From: Bacteroidales bacterium
GTDB taxonomy: Bacteria; Bacteroidota; Bacteroidia; Bacteroidales; P3
Assembly: GCA_017545365.1 (NCBI GenBank)
Contig: JAFWOP010000069.1
Location: forward strand, 1-24,388
Direction of reading: 5' to 3'
Length of the DNA: 24,388 nt
In this document: positions 7,995 through 14,423 of the stretch, one piece after another
Position numbering within the stretch: the stretch's first letter is position 1
Layout: each line of letters opens with the position of its first letter
Notes under the pieces: model-generated
What the model was told of the DNA's origin: nothing
The model's input: the letters and a program-made list of their open reading frames with translations, nothing else
The model's database searches: none
Translations under genes and position numbers: made by a program

Positions 7995-8510
7995 ATGAAC
8001 CAATATGTAAATATTGACAGGCTGTTTACTGAACTGGTCCGCGTGGAGCGGAATTTGGAGGCGGTGGCACTGGCGACAGGGGTGGCGCTGCCGGAGGTGA
8101 TGGCGTTTGCCAACGAGATGCTGTTGGCGAGCTATGACAATAACAATAACAATAGGGTCGCACCTTTGCCGCTGCCGAAGGGGTTGAGGAATCAGGTGCG
8201 CGATATGGAGGCACTGGAGAGGGCTCTGCAACGGGGCTATGTGGTGCCGATGGCGGACCATTGGGAGTGGACGGCGGGGAGCAAGACGCTGCTGGCCTAC
8301 TTCATGGGGCGGCTGCTGTGCGGCGACTGCCCTAGGATGAGTCGGGCGACGGGCAGATGGCTGTGGAAGGAGGGCAAAGGTTGCTTCCCAGACAAGGAGC
8401 TGAGGGCGCTGTTCGGCATGGGGTCGCTGCGGTCGCTAAGAAAAAATGGTTTTCTTTCACCTCTTCCACAAGGGCATGAAATGATTGACAACCTGTTTGA
8501 TAAGGAATAA
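7995..8510 (+). CDS. Hypothetical protein of an accessory/mobile block
   Basis: This 171-residue protein has no function I can name. I place the start at ATG 7995 (MNQYVNIDRLF), after an A-rich AATTCAAATTAACA leader typical of the phylum; a TTG at 7926 would add 23 unconvincing residues. The N-terminal half is helical and ends in a low-complexity DNNNNN stretch encoded by repeated AACAAT units. The C-terminal half carries WEWTAGSKTLLAYFMGRLL, a Trp-Leu-Trp-Lys-x-Gly-Lys-Gly motif and LRALFGMGSLRSLRKN. WxWTGSK-LLAYF-like segments occur, as I recall, in uncharacterised proteins of Bacteroidales mobile elements and distantly resemble RteC. It lies between the promoter above and a strong hairpin, so it may be a single-gene unit. 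Codon use is more GC-rich than in the NurA operon. Confidence 0.65.
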   Translation: MNQYVNIDRLFTELVRVERNLEAVALATGVALPEVMAFANEMLLASYDNNNNNRVAPLPLPKGLRNQVRDMEALERALQRGYVVPMADHWEWTAGSKTLLAYFMGRLLCGDCPRMSRATGRWLWKEGKGCFPDKELRALFGMGSLRSLRKNGFLSPLPQGHEMIDNLFDKE

Positions 8511-8520
8511 AGCGGCATAG

Positions 8521-8543
8521 GGGTGCCACTTTGGGTGGCACCC
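8521..8543 (+). terminator. Strong hairpin after the 171-codon gene
   Basis: GGGTGCCAC (8521-8529) and GTGGCACCC (8535-8543) form a perfect 9-bp stem with a five-base loop, 11 bases after the stop. The T run behind it is interrupted, so termination may be partial. Confidence 0.55.
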
Positions 8544-8572
8544 TAATTTCTGCTCTTTTGGGTATAACTTAG

Positions 8573-8745
8573 TTAGAAACTGTTTAATTTTAATTCAATG
8601 ATTTTCTTAAAGCACCTGAACGGCATCTTTTCCTTCTTTTCTCAATTACAATGGAACCCCATTGCGCAATCGAAAAGAAGAAAAATCTGCTCGTCCATGT
8701 CCATAATAAACTTCATCAATCAAATTTAAACAGCTTCTTAGAAAG
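8573..8745. mobile_element. MITE-like snap-back palindrome
   Basis: This 240-base gap between genes is filled by a long imperfect palindrome. Left end TTAGAAACTGTTTAATTTTA and right end (reverse complement) CTAAGAAGCTGTTTAAATTT form terminal inverted repeats. Arms of about 75 bases meet at an AATGG-AACC-CCATT centre near 8651-8664. I count 47 of 75 positions paired, best at the tips and around CTTCTTTTC/GAAAAGAAG. ACTGTTTAAATTT ends are familiar from Bacteroidetes insertion sequences, so this is probably a decayed non-autonomous derivative. It contains no plausible reading frame. Confidence 0.55.
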
Positions 8746-8787
8746 ACAATAAAACGTCAGTATGAGAATAACTTTAAAATAATTAAT

Positions 8788-9336
8788 ATGAACAAAAAAA
8801 TCATGACAAAGAAGGAGGAATCCTTAGTAAGAAGAAACATGGGTGTTGCCGAGGCGCTGGCATGTAGGGTGTATGCATCGGCTAAAAAGAGATGCGGCTG
8901 TGTCCCGACATTGGAGGACTTGAAACAGAGTGCGTACCTGGCTTTGTGCGAGGCTTCGCTCGAGTACGACGAGAGCCGGGGGGTACAATTCGTAACGTTC
9001 GCTTTCCCCTTGGTGCGTAAGAGGTTAGAGGAGGAGGTGAAGTACTATCTGGGCGGCTATGAGAGCAACGAGGAGGCGGAGGAGGCGCCTGCGGATGAGT
9101 GCTACGAGGCCGACTACGCCATGGTGAAGGCAGAGGAGGTGGGCGTGCTGATGGCTGCGGTGGAGCGGCTGACCCAGCGGGAGCAGATGGTGATAACGGC
9201 GCTGTACGGCTTGAAGGGCAAGAAGAAGAGGGTGAATGAGCTGTCGCTCCAATTGGGACTGACCCCCGGCCAAATCTACAAGGCTGAGCAGCGGGCGTTG
9301 CGGAGGTTGGGCTGTATGTTGGAGGATACTATTTAA
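8788..9336 (+). CDS. Small sigma-70-family RNA polymerase sigma factor
   Basis: This 182-residue protein has the two-part build of a minimal sigma factor. Residues 41-88 match region 2: LEDLKQSAYLALCEASLEYD, then RGVQFVTFAFPLVRKRLEEEV, equivalent to the DLiQEGxxGLxxAxxxFDxxRG-xFxTYAxxxIR pattern. An acidic linker (92-108) follows. Residues 120-176 match region 4, with a helix-turn-helix at VNELSLQLGLTPGQIYKAEQ (149-168) after AAVERLTQREQMVITALYGL. No region 1 or 3 is present. It would direct RNA polymerase to a small set of promoters, plausibly those of the element it lies in. The start at 8788 gives MNKKIMTKKEE; ATG 8803 is an alternative. It may be a sigma factor turned structural regulator, since mobile elements often carry such versions. 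Confidence 0.78.
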   Translation: MNKKIMTKKEESLVRRNMGVAEALACRVYASAKKRCGCVPTLEDLKQSAYLALCEASLEYDESRGVQFVTFAFPLVRKRLEEEVKYYLGGYESNEEAEEAPADECYEADYAMVKAEEVGVLMAAVERLTQREQMVITALYGLKGKKKRVNELSLQLGLTPGQIYKAEQRALRRLGCMLEDTI

Positions 9337-9340
9337 CTTC

Positions 9341-9510
9341 GCTCTAGTATAAAGTATGACTGATTTTGCCAAATTGTCTCAATGTCACGTCTCTTCGAGA
9401 CGCATCTATTCTGATGTTTGATTGTCACCGCACTACGCCTACGGCTTGTACGGTGTTATTAAGGGTCTCACCTCTCCGAGGTGATTTACAGAAGTCTCGT
9501 AATCTTAGTA
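9341..9510 (+). repeat. Structured interspersed repeat, copy A
   Basis: It begins with GCTCTAGTATAAAG then TATGACTGATTTT (9341-9367), shared with three other places in the window. Three hairpins follow: CGTCTC-TTC-GAGACG (9388-9402); an imperfect CACCG/CGGTG stem (9426-9455); and TCACCTC-TCC-GAGGTGA (9468-9484). Order and spacing match copies at 13294 and 24252, though the right terminal repeat is too worn to place with confidence. No gene is visible in it; it fills the space between the sigma factor and the 123-codon gene. Confidence 0.65.
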
Positions 9511-9534
9511 ATAACCTTTTAAATACTATTTATT

Positions 9535-9906
9535 ATGTCAAAAATTGTTGTTGAGGGCAAGATGACCTATGAGGGTATGAGCCACAGCTTTGAAGCAAAA
9601 GAGAATGGCAACGTGGAGTTGCTGGAGCAGGAACACAATGTGCGCGGGGTGAGCCGCGTGGACAGGATGGGCAACATGGTGTTTGAGCCGGACAACCCAC
9701 GAGTGCCGACACCGCCGATGATGCTGCTGGTGGCGGCAGGGAAGAACTTCCGTGTGCGCCGCAGTTCGCAGAACTACATCGTATCGCTGAAACTGCCTAT
9801 CGTGCAGAGCCGTGCGGAGAGCGAGGAACTGCACCGAGCCGCATGGGCAGAGGCTCTAGGCGAGATAACGCTGGACCGCAAGGCGATAGCCGACACGATG
9901 GTGTAG
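9535..9906 (+). CDS. Small hypothetical protein (123 aa)
   Basis: I do not recognise this protein. The first 60 residues look like short beta strands (KIVVEGKMTYEGMSHSFEAK, then VELLEQEHNVRGVSRV), the middle has a proline-rich VPTPPMMLLV turn, and the end is helical (ESEELHRAAWAEALGEITLD). There is no signal peptide, membrane segment or cysteine cluster. It sits between the sigma factor and the primase-like gene on the same strand and shares their purine-rich, GC-rich codon use, so it probably belongs to the same element. The start is ATG 9535, after an AT-rich AAATACTATTTATT leader. A strong hairpin follows 13 bases after the stop and separates it from the primase-like gene. Confidence 0.65.
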   Translation: MSKIVVEGKMTYEGMSHSFEAKENGNVELLEQEHNVRGVSRVDRMGNMVFEPDNPRVPTPPMMLLVAAGKNFRVRRSSQNYIVSLKLPIVQSRAESEELHRAAWAEALGEITLDRKAIADTMV

Positions 9907-9919
9907 TCTTGGGATTAGG

Positions 9920-9953
9920 GGTGAGGGTGGTGAAGATGCCGCCCTCACCTTTT
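9920..9953 (+). terminator. Hairpin terminator or attenuator between the 123-codon and primase-like genes
   Basis: GGTGAGGGTGG (9920-9930) pairs with CCGCCCTCACC (9939-9949) over 11 bases with one G-T pair, then TTTT. The T run is short, so read-through into the downstream gene is likely. Confidence 0.6.
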
Positions 9954-10001
9954 GCATTCCCGCCAAAATAGCGAAACAAATAACTAATCAAAAAAGAAAG
10001 T

Positions 10002-12248
10002 ATGTCAGTACATGTTATTAAAATAGTTGGGGGTGCAAAGGTGATGTACCCTGTTGAATCGGAAAAGGAGTATTTGAGGCTGCGCGACACGAAGCGGCAG
10101 CAGCAGTTGACGGCATTGGCGCGTCAGGGCGACAGCGAGGCGAAGCATAGGCTGTTGCAGATGAACTACTCATGTCTGCCCGGTGAGGGCGGACGGCTGA
10201 AAGGGAGCCGACGGTGTTCGACGAGTGTGGGCATGGATATTGACTTGGACCGCACGGCAGAGGGCTACGAGGAGCAGATGAAGGCAGTGGCGGAGAAGGT
10301 GTTGGGTATGCGCGAGGAGCTGGGGCTGCTGATGCTGGAGCGGAGCGCGACGAAGGGCTACCACATGGTTTTCAGGCGGCATGAGGAGATGAGCCAGGAG
10401 GAGAACCTGCGCTGGGCAAGCGAAAGGCTGGGAGTGCCTTTTGACGAGGGTGCCAAAGATGTGACCCGCGTGTTTTATACCACTACGGCGAGCGAGGAAG
10501 ACCTGCTGTTTTTGAGTGACGACTTGTTTGACCAGAAGGAGGCCCCGTGGGTGGAGGAAATTGAAAATGCATACCCCGCTCAAGAGGGGAAGGGGACACC
10601 TGACGCAGGCATTAATTCTCAATTTTCAATTCTCAATTCTCAATTAAAATATGAGGAGGAATATGACGGGGTGCCCTACAGGCTGATAGTGGAGAGCCTG
10701 TGCGAACTGCTGGGCGGAGAGCCTGCCCACGGGTCGAGAAACAGCTTCATCTTCTCGATGGCGGCACATCTGCGGTATGTGTGCAACGACGACGCGCACT
10801 GGATAGCCCGGGTGCTGCCCACCTACGGCGAGGGGGAGCAGAAGTGGTGGAGGACGATACAGTCGGCGTGCCAGCGGTCGCAGAACAGGGGTATGCCCAC
10901 GCTGGTGAAAAGGGCGTTGGCAATGGCAAGGCAGAAGTGTAAGAGAGAGGTGGCGGAGGTGGAGAATATGGGTGGGGAACAGCCGCCCGAGATGCCCGCA
11001 AAGCTGCCCAGGCTGATACGGCACTTGGTGAAAAACGTACCCGAGGTTTGCCGGCCGGCGGTGGCGAACGCGATGTTCCCGGCCTTGGGCATACATTTGA
11101 ACAATGTCTGTTTCGAGCTGCTGGACGGCACGGAGAAGGAGGCGACGTTTATGTGTGTGACGATGGCACCCCAGTCGAGCGGCAAGGCTAGTGTGAACAA
11201 GCCGATAGAGTATATAGTGGCAGACATTGTGAAACGCGACGAGGTGAACCGCCAGCGCGAGCAGGAGTGGAAGGACGCGAGCGCGAACAGGGGCGCGAAC
11301 AAGGAGAAGCCCCAGCGGCCGTCGGACTTGTGTGTGCAGGTGCTGGTGAGCGATATGACGAACGCGGCATTTGTGCAACGGATGAAGGATGCCAACGGGC
11401 GTTATCTGTATACCAACTTGGAGGAGCTGGACCTGCTGAAGCAGTTGCAGACCAACGGCACGAAGGATATAGGCAAGATAATATGCCTCTGTTTCGACAA
11501 CGGCAAGTATGGTCAGGAGCGAGTGGGCTGCCAGTCGGTGACAGGGCGGGTGGCACTGCGGTGGAACTGGAACGCCAGCAGCACGATACAGAAGGGTGTG
11601 AACTTCTTCAGGGGGAGGATGGTGGACGGAACGCTGTCGAGGGTGAACATCTGCACCATCATACCCGACAAGAGCAAACCGTTTGTGTATGGCCACTATG
11701 ACGAGCATTATGCTGAGGAGCTGGCCCCGTTTATCGCCAATCTGAACCTGGCTCAAGGGAAGGTGGAATGCCGTCAGGCATTGGCGCTGGCAAAAAAGCT
11801 GTTGGACAGATGCCAGGACATAGGGGCGCTGACGGAGGACGATGTGTATAAAGACATGTCGTACAGGGCGGTGACAATAGCGTATATGAAGGCCATGGTG
11901 TTGTATATCGCCAATGGGATGAGTTGGGAGAAGAGCATTGCGGACTTTATGGAGTGGAGCCTGATGTATGACCTTTGGTGTAAGAGCCGTTTCTTTGGTC
12001 AGGAGGTGACGGCGGAGAACGAGAAGGAGTCGCAGTTGGGGTGTCGTGGCCGGAAGAATATGCTGGATTTGCTGCCAAAACGTTTCACGCTGAGGGAGGC
12101 GGAGGCGGTGAGACGCGAGCAGGGTATGGAGGGCAGCGGCAGGCCGATGCTTTCGACATGGGTGTACAGGGGTTATGTGGTGTATGACGAGCCGCTGGGG
12201 GTGTATGTGAAGACGGAGCAGTACCTGAAACGAAGGGAGGTGGGGTGA
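10002..12248 (+). CDS. Primase-polymerase/DUF3987-type protein (BT4734-like N-terminus)
   Basis: This 748-residue protein resembles the Bacteroidales family with a BT4734/VirE-like N-terminal domain joined to a DUF3987 helicase-like domain. The N-terminus shows an archaeo-eukaryotic primase-like pattern: GMDIDLD with Asp79 and Asp81, ATKGYH with His121, and KDVTR with Asp153/Arg156. A short middle domain (about 222-312) includes the region around HGSRNSFIFSMAAHLRYVCN. The C-terminal part has a P-loop-like APQSSGKASV at 389-398 and extends to about 700. Such proteins start or support replication of mobile elements; that role is inferred. An oddity is the interdomain linker (about 192-216), encoded by an AATTCTCAATT-rich tract like Bacteroidales intergenic filler. 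The reading frame is intact, and the stop runs into a copy of the interspersed repeat. Confidence 0.75.
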   Translation: MSVHVIKIVGGAKVMYPVESEKEYLRLRDTKRQQQLTALARQGDSEAKHRLLQMNYSCLPGEGGRLKGSRRCSTSVGMDIDLDRTAEGYEEQMKAVAEKVLGMREELGLLMLERSATKGYHMVFRRHEEMSQEENLRWASERLGVPFDEGAKDVTRVFYTTTASEEDLLFLSDDLFDQKEAPWVEEIENAYPAQEGKGTPDAGINSQFSILNSQLKYEEEYDGVPYRLIVESLCELLGGEPAHGSRNSFIFSMAAHLRYVCNDDAHWIARVLPTYGEGEQKWWRTIQSACQRSQNRGMPTLVKRALAMARQKCKREVAEVENMGGEQPPEMPAKLPRLIRHLVKNVPEVCRPAVANAMFPALGIHLNNVCFELLDGTEKEATFMCVTMAPQSSGKASVNKPIEYIVADIVKRDEVNRQREQEWKDASANRGANKEKPQRPSDLCVQVLVSDMTNAAFVQRMKDANGRYLYTNLEELDLLKQLQTNGTKDIGKIICLCFDNGKYGQERVGCQSVTGRVALRWNWNASSTIQKGVNFFRGRMVDGTLSRVNICTIIPDKSKPFVYGHYDEHYAEELAPFIANLNLAQGKVECRQALALAKKLLDRCQDIGALTEDDVYKDMSYRAVTIAYMKAMVLYIANGMSWEKSIADFMEWSLMYDLWCKSRFFGQEVTAENEKESQLGCRGRKNMLDLLPKRFTLREAEAVRREQGMEGSGRPMLSTWVYRGYVVYDEPLGVYVKTEQYLKRREVG
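10609..10647 (+). repeat. AATTCTCAATT-type tandem words inside a coding linker
   Basis: The words TTCTCAA and TTTTCAA recur four times in 35 bases, in frame, encoding INSQFSILNSQLK. The same kind of word is seen between genes at 7977-7994 (CTCTCAATTC) and 24229-24250 (GAATTGAGAATT). The surrounding codons are GC-rich, so this tract stands out as an insertion or expansion between the two protein domains. Confidence 0.6.
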
Positions 12249-12290
12249 GGCTGCTGAATAATCAGTCCAAGCAGAAACTAGAGTCAAGAG
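12249..12290 (-). repeat. Interspersed repeat, solo right end
   Basis: Read on the minus strand, 12257-12284 gives ACTCTAGTTTCTG then GGACTGATTATT, matching the GCTCTA and GACTGATTT end of the other copies with one extra base. The adjoining GGCTGCTGAA matches GGCTGTTGAA of the copy at 13389. No other part of the repeat is evident. It follows directly on the stop of the primase-like gene. Confidence 0.5.
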
Positions 12291-12315
12291 CTTTTGTCGT
12301 TACGGAATGAGCAAA

Positions 12316-12342
12316 GCGAGGCCCGTGGGGCCTCGCCTTTTT
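12316..12342 (+). terminator. Intrinsic terminator after the primase-like gene
   Basis: GCGAGGCCC (12316-12324) and GGGCCTCGC (12328-12336) form a perfect 9-bp GC stem with a GTG loop, followed by TTTTT. On the minus strand the same stem is followed by TTT only, so it probably serves the plus-strand gene, with possible weak action on the converging exonuclease gene. Confidence 0.8.
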
Positions 12343-12396
12343 GTTGCTGTTGACAGGGGGGGGGACTACAGACAATAGGTGTGTTCTAATCCCCTG

Positions 12397-13254
12397 CTAG
12401 TTTCCAAAATGGAGCTTCAGGTCGTTGAGCTTCTTATCGCGCATACGGTGCCATATCTCTGTGATGCAGGCCTTGGTGGACAATGGGAACTCGGACTTCA
12501 TCATCCAGTCGTAGTAGGAAGGTTCGTCGTTGAAGACCTTCTCTACCTGCTTGCCTTTGTGTTTGCCGAAATTGAAGACCTCGCGTTTCTGCGGGTCGTA
12601 GCCGATGAAGCCTGTCAAATCAGCCCACGGGTTGACCGTTGAGAAGCGACTGAGGGCCTCGATGTCGTTGACGATGGGTTTGCTGACCGTACCATCTGGG
12701 GCGGTGTACTCCACATCGTGATAGCGGTCCAGCTGCGCCATCAGCACCTCGTAGGTGGCCAAGGTGTCGGCATCGGCGCTGTGGGCGCCTTCCAGTTCCT
12801 TGTTGCAGTAGAAGCGATAGGCCGCCTTGAGGGTGCGCTGTTCCATCTTGTGAAAGATGTTCTGGACATCCACACGACGGCGGCATTTGAGGTCGAAGGG
12901 ATAGTCGGCACGCAGGAACTCCTCCACCAGCAACGGGACATCGAACTTATTGGAGTTGTAGCCGGCCAAATCGGCATCGCCGATAAAGGCGGCTATCTCA
13001 GAGGCCAACTCACGGAAAGAAGGCTTGTCGGCCACATCGGCATCGCTGATGCCATGGATGTTGGTGGTCACTTCGGGGATATGCACCGTCTTCCCCTGCG
13101 CATCCACGGGGCGGATTAAATGAGTTATCGTCTGGGTTGTGCCGTTGGGAAGTACTTTGTGAAGACAAATCTGCACGATATGGTCTTGTCCCACATTCAC
13201 ACCCGTGGTTTCAAGGTCAAAGAATACAATCGGTTTTTCTAAATGCAGTTGCAT
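12397..13254 (-). CDS. 3'-5' exonuclease, DEDDh family (DNA polymerase III epsilon-like)
   Basis: This 285-residue protein has the full DEDDh set: FFDLETTG with Asp13 and Glu15, NSNKFDVPLL with Asp105, and the C-terminal HSADAD with His158 and Asp163. The segment IHGISDADV (67-75) is the usual exonuclease-II turn. The domain covers about residues 8-175. A C-terminal extension (about 190-285, including FGKHKGKQVEKVF) follows; its FxFGKHKGxxxxxV motif is common after exonuclease domains in Bacteroidetes proteins and may bind nucleic acid. It removes nucleotides from DNA or RNA 3' ends; whether it proofreads for the replicase or has a repair or RNA role is not decided by sequence. It is separated from kdsA by a 282-base repeat-filled gap. 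Confidence 0.88.
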   Translation of the reverse strand: MQLHLEKPIVFFDLETTGVNVGQDHIVQICLHKVLPNGTTQTITHLIRPVDAQGKTVHIPEVTTNIHGISDADVADKPSFRELASEIAAFIGDADLAGYNSNKFDVPLLVEEFLRADYPFDLKCRRRVDVQNIFHKMEQRTLKAAYRFYCNKELEGAHSADADTLATYEVLMAQLDRYHDVEYTAPDGTVSKPIVNDIEALSRFSTVNPWADLTGFIGYDPQKREVFNFGKHKGKQVEKVFNDEPSYYDWMMKSEFPLSTKACITEIWHRMRDKKLNDLKLHFGN

Positions 13255-13293
13255 GATGGTAGTTATATTAGTCGGGTTCTGTTGATTCTTTTC

Positions 13294-13423
13294 GCTCTAT
13301 TGTAACAAATGACTGATTTATGCTCACTTTTCTCAATGTCGCATCTTTACGAGATGCAGCAACGTTATTAAAATTCAGCTTCTTCGAGGCTGTTGAAAAA
13401 TCAGTCATATACTGCATAAGAGC
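13294..13423. repeat. Structured interspersed repeat, copy B (complete, both inverted ends)
   Basis: A 130-base unit bounded by 27-base inverted ends (13294-13320 and 13397-13423) that match at 20 of 27 positions, with ATGACTGATTT and AAATCAGTCAT perfect at the inner parts. Inside are hairpins GCATCT/AGATGC (13341-13357) and CAGCTTC/GAGGCTG (13376-13392). The right 44 bases match the copy at 24269-24312, inverted, at 39 of 44 positions. It lies upstream of the exonuclease gene on the minus strand and may carry or interrupt its promoter. Confidence 0.72.
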
Positions 13424-13536
13424 CATTCTTTTTTGAGAACGCGTGACTTCGACACGCTATTTCCTACTACTTTGCTCCCACACTGCATTACGTTTGTGGG
13501 AGGTTGAGCGTTTTTCCTCGTAGACATGATGAGAGG
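13424..13536. repeat. Partial repeat modules beside copy B
   Basis: This stretch has no gene. It holds GCGTG/CACGC (13441-13457), the word CCTACTACT also seen at 24347-24355, and a TCCCACA/TGTGGGA hairpin (13476-13501) like the CCCCACAC/GTGTGGGG hairpin at 24311-24336. It looks like leftover modules of a second repeat copy adjoining the complete one. Confidence 0.5.
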
Positions 13537-14358
13537 CTAGCGGTCTGCCCTAGCGGCCTGATGGATGCGGAGGAGGGTTTCGAGCAGATCTGGGGCTTTG
13601 TCCAAGGGCAGCATATTGGCCCCGTCTGACTTGGCGGCCGCTGGGTTGGGGTGTGTCTCCATAAAGATGCCGTCACAGCCCACCGCCACCGCCGCACGAC
13701 CGATGGTCTCAATCATTTCGGGGTCGCCGCCCGTCACACCGGCGGGCTGGTTGGGACGCTGCAAGGAGTGGGTGATGTCCACCACTACGGGCACCTTGTT
13801 ACGTTTCATCTGCGGCACGCCGCGGAAGTCCACCACCAGGTCTTGGTATCCGAAGGTGGTGCCACGCTCGGTAAGCATGACATTGCTGTTGCCGAAATGG
13901 TGCATCTTGTCGACCGCATAGACCATTGCCTCGGGCGATAGAAATTGTCCCTTCTTGATATTCACACACTTGCCCGTATGTGCGGCGGCCTCCAAGAGGG
14001 AAGTCTGGCGGCACAAGAAGGCAGGTATCTGTAGCACGTCCACACAATCGGCGGCCAAGGCAGCATCGCCCTCGGTGTGTATGTCTGTGACCACGGGAAT
14101 GTCATAGCGTTCACGGACAGCCTTGAGGATGTCCAAGCCTTCGCGGTCACCGATGCCGGTGAACGAGTCGACACGGGAACGGTTGGCCTTGCGGTAGGAG
14201 GCTTTGAAGGCGAAGGGCAGGTGCAGCCGCTCGGCTATAGCAAGCAGCCGCTCGGCTATAGCGAACGGCTGGCGGTCATCCTCTATCACACACGGACCGG
14301 CAATGAGGAAAAAATTGCCGGTCTCGGTAAAATGTATGTTATCTAAAGTCGGATACAT
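13537..14358 (-). CDS. kdsA: 3-deoxy-8-phosphooctulonate (KDO-8-P) synthase
   Basis: It condenses phosphoenolpyruvate with arabinose 5-phosphate to make KDO-8-phosphate for the lipopolysaccharide inner core, in the cytoplasm. Diagnostic motifs are FLIAGPCVIE (17-26), FKASYRKANRSR (51-62), SFTGIG, VVTDIHTEGD, LQIPAFLCRQTSLL, NIKKGQFLSPEAM, LTERGTTFGYQDLVVDFR and VVDITHSLQRPNQPAGVTGG. The 273-residue length and ungapped alignment to the family as I remember it indicate an intact gene. An oddity is a 21-base tandem duplication near 14223-14264 encoding AIAERLL-AIAERLH, which fits family length without adding residues. It lies upstream of the exonuclease gene on the same strand and 65 bases downstream of the four-helix-bundle gene. 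Confidence 0.96.
   Translation of the reverse strand: MYPTLDNIHFTETGNFFLIAGPCVIEDDRQPFAIAERLLAIAERLHLPFAFKASYRKANRSRVDSFTGIGDREGLDILKAVRERYDIPVVTDIHTEGDAALAADCVDVLQIPAFLCRQTSLLEAAAHTGKCVNIKKGQFLSPEAMVYAVDKMHHFGNSNVMLTERGTTFGYQDLVVDFRGVPQMKRNKVPVVVDITHSLQRPNQPAGVTGGDPEMIETIGRAAVAVGCDGIFMETHPNPAAAKSDGANMLPLDKAPDLLETLLRIHQAARADR
14223..14264. repeat. 21-base near-perfect tandem repeat inside kdsA
   Basis: CAGCCGCTCGGCTATAGC occurs twice in direct succession, in frame; each unit is 21 bases and the two differ only near the last bases (CAA versus CGA). It encodes two seven-residue helical units. Confidence 0.85.
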
Positions 14359-14423
14359 TGTGTAGTTAAAGATTGAGCTTTGAAAACCCGTTAGTAGGGC
14401 AGTCGATTCCCAATTCCCATTTA

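Noticed and set aside
9388..9484. CRISPR-like array
   Set aside because: The hairpins differ in sequence, have no regular spacers and repeat at other loci as whole units.
9341..12284. A composite transposon bounded by the inverted repeat ends at 9341 and 12257
   Set aside because: The copy at 9341 has its own three hairpins in the same order as other copies and so looks like an independent unit; the 12257 copy looks like a solo end. Kept only as a weak alternative.
10644..12287. 547-codon minus-strand frame opposite the primase-like gene
   Set aside because: Residues are mostly His, Leu, Arg, Gln and Pro with no motifs, as expected for a shadow of a GC-rich, purine-rich coding strand that has convincing domains.
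12356..12364. Run of nine G bases
   Set aside because: Lies between two converging genes after a terminator; more likely slippage or sequencing noise than a functional quadruplex, and only one G tract is present.
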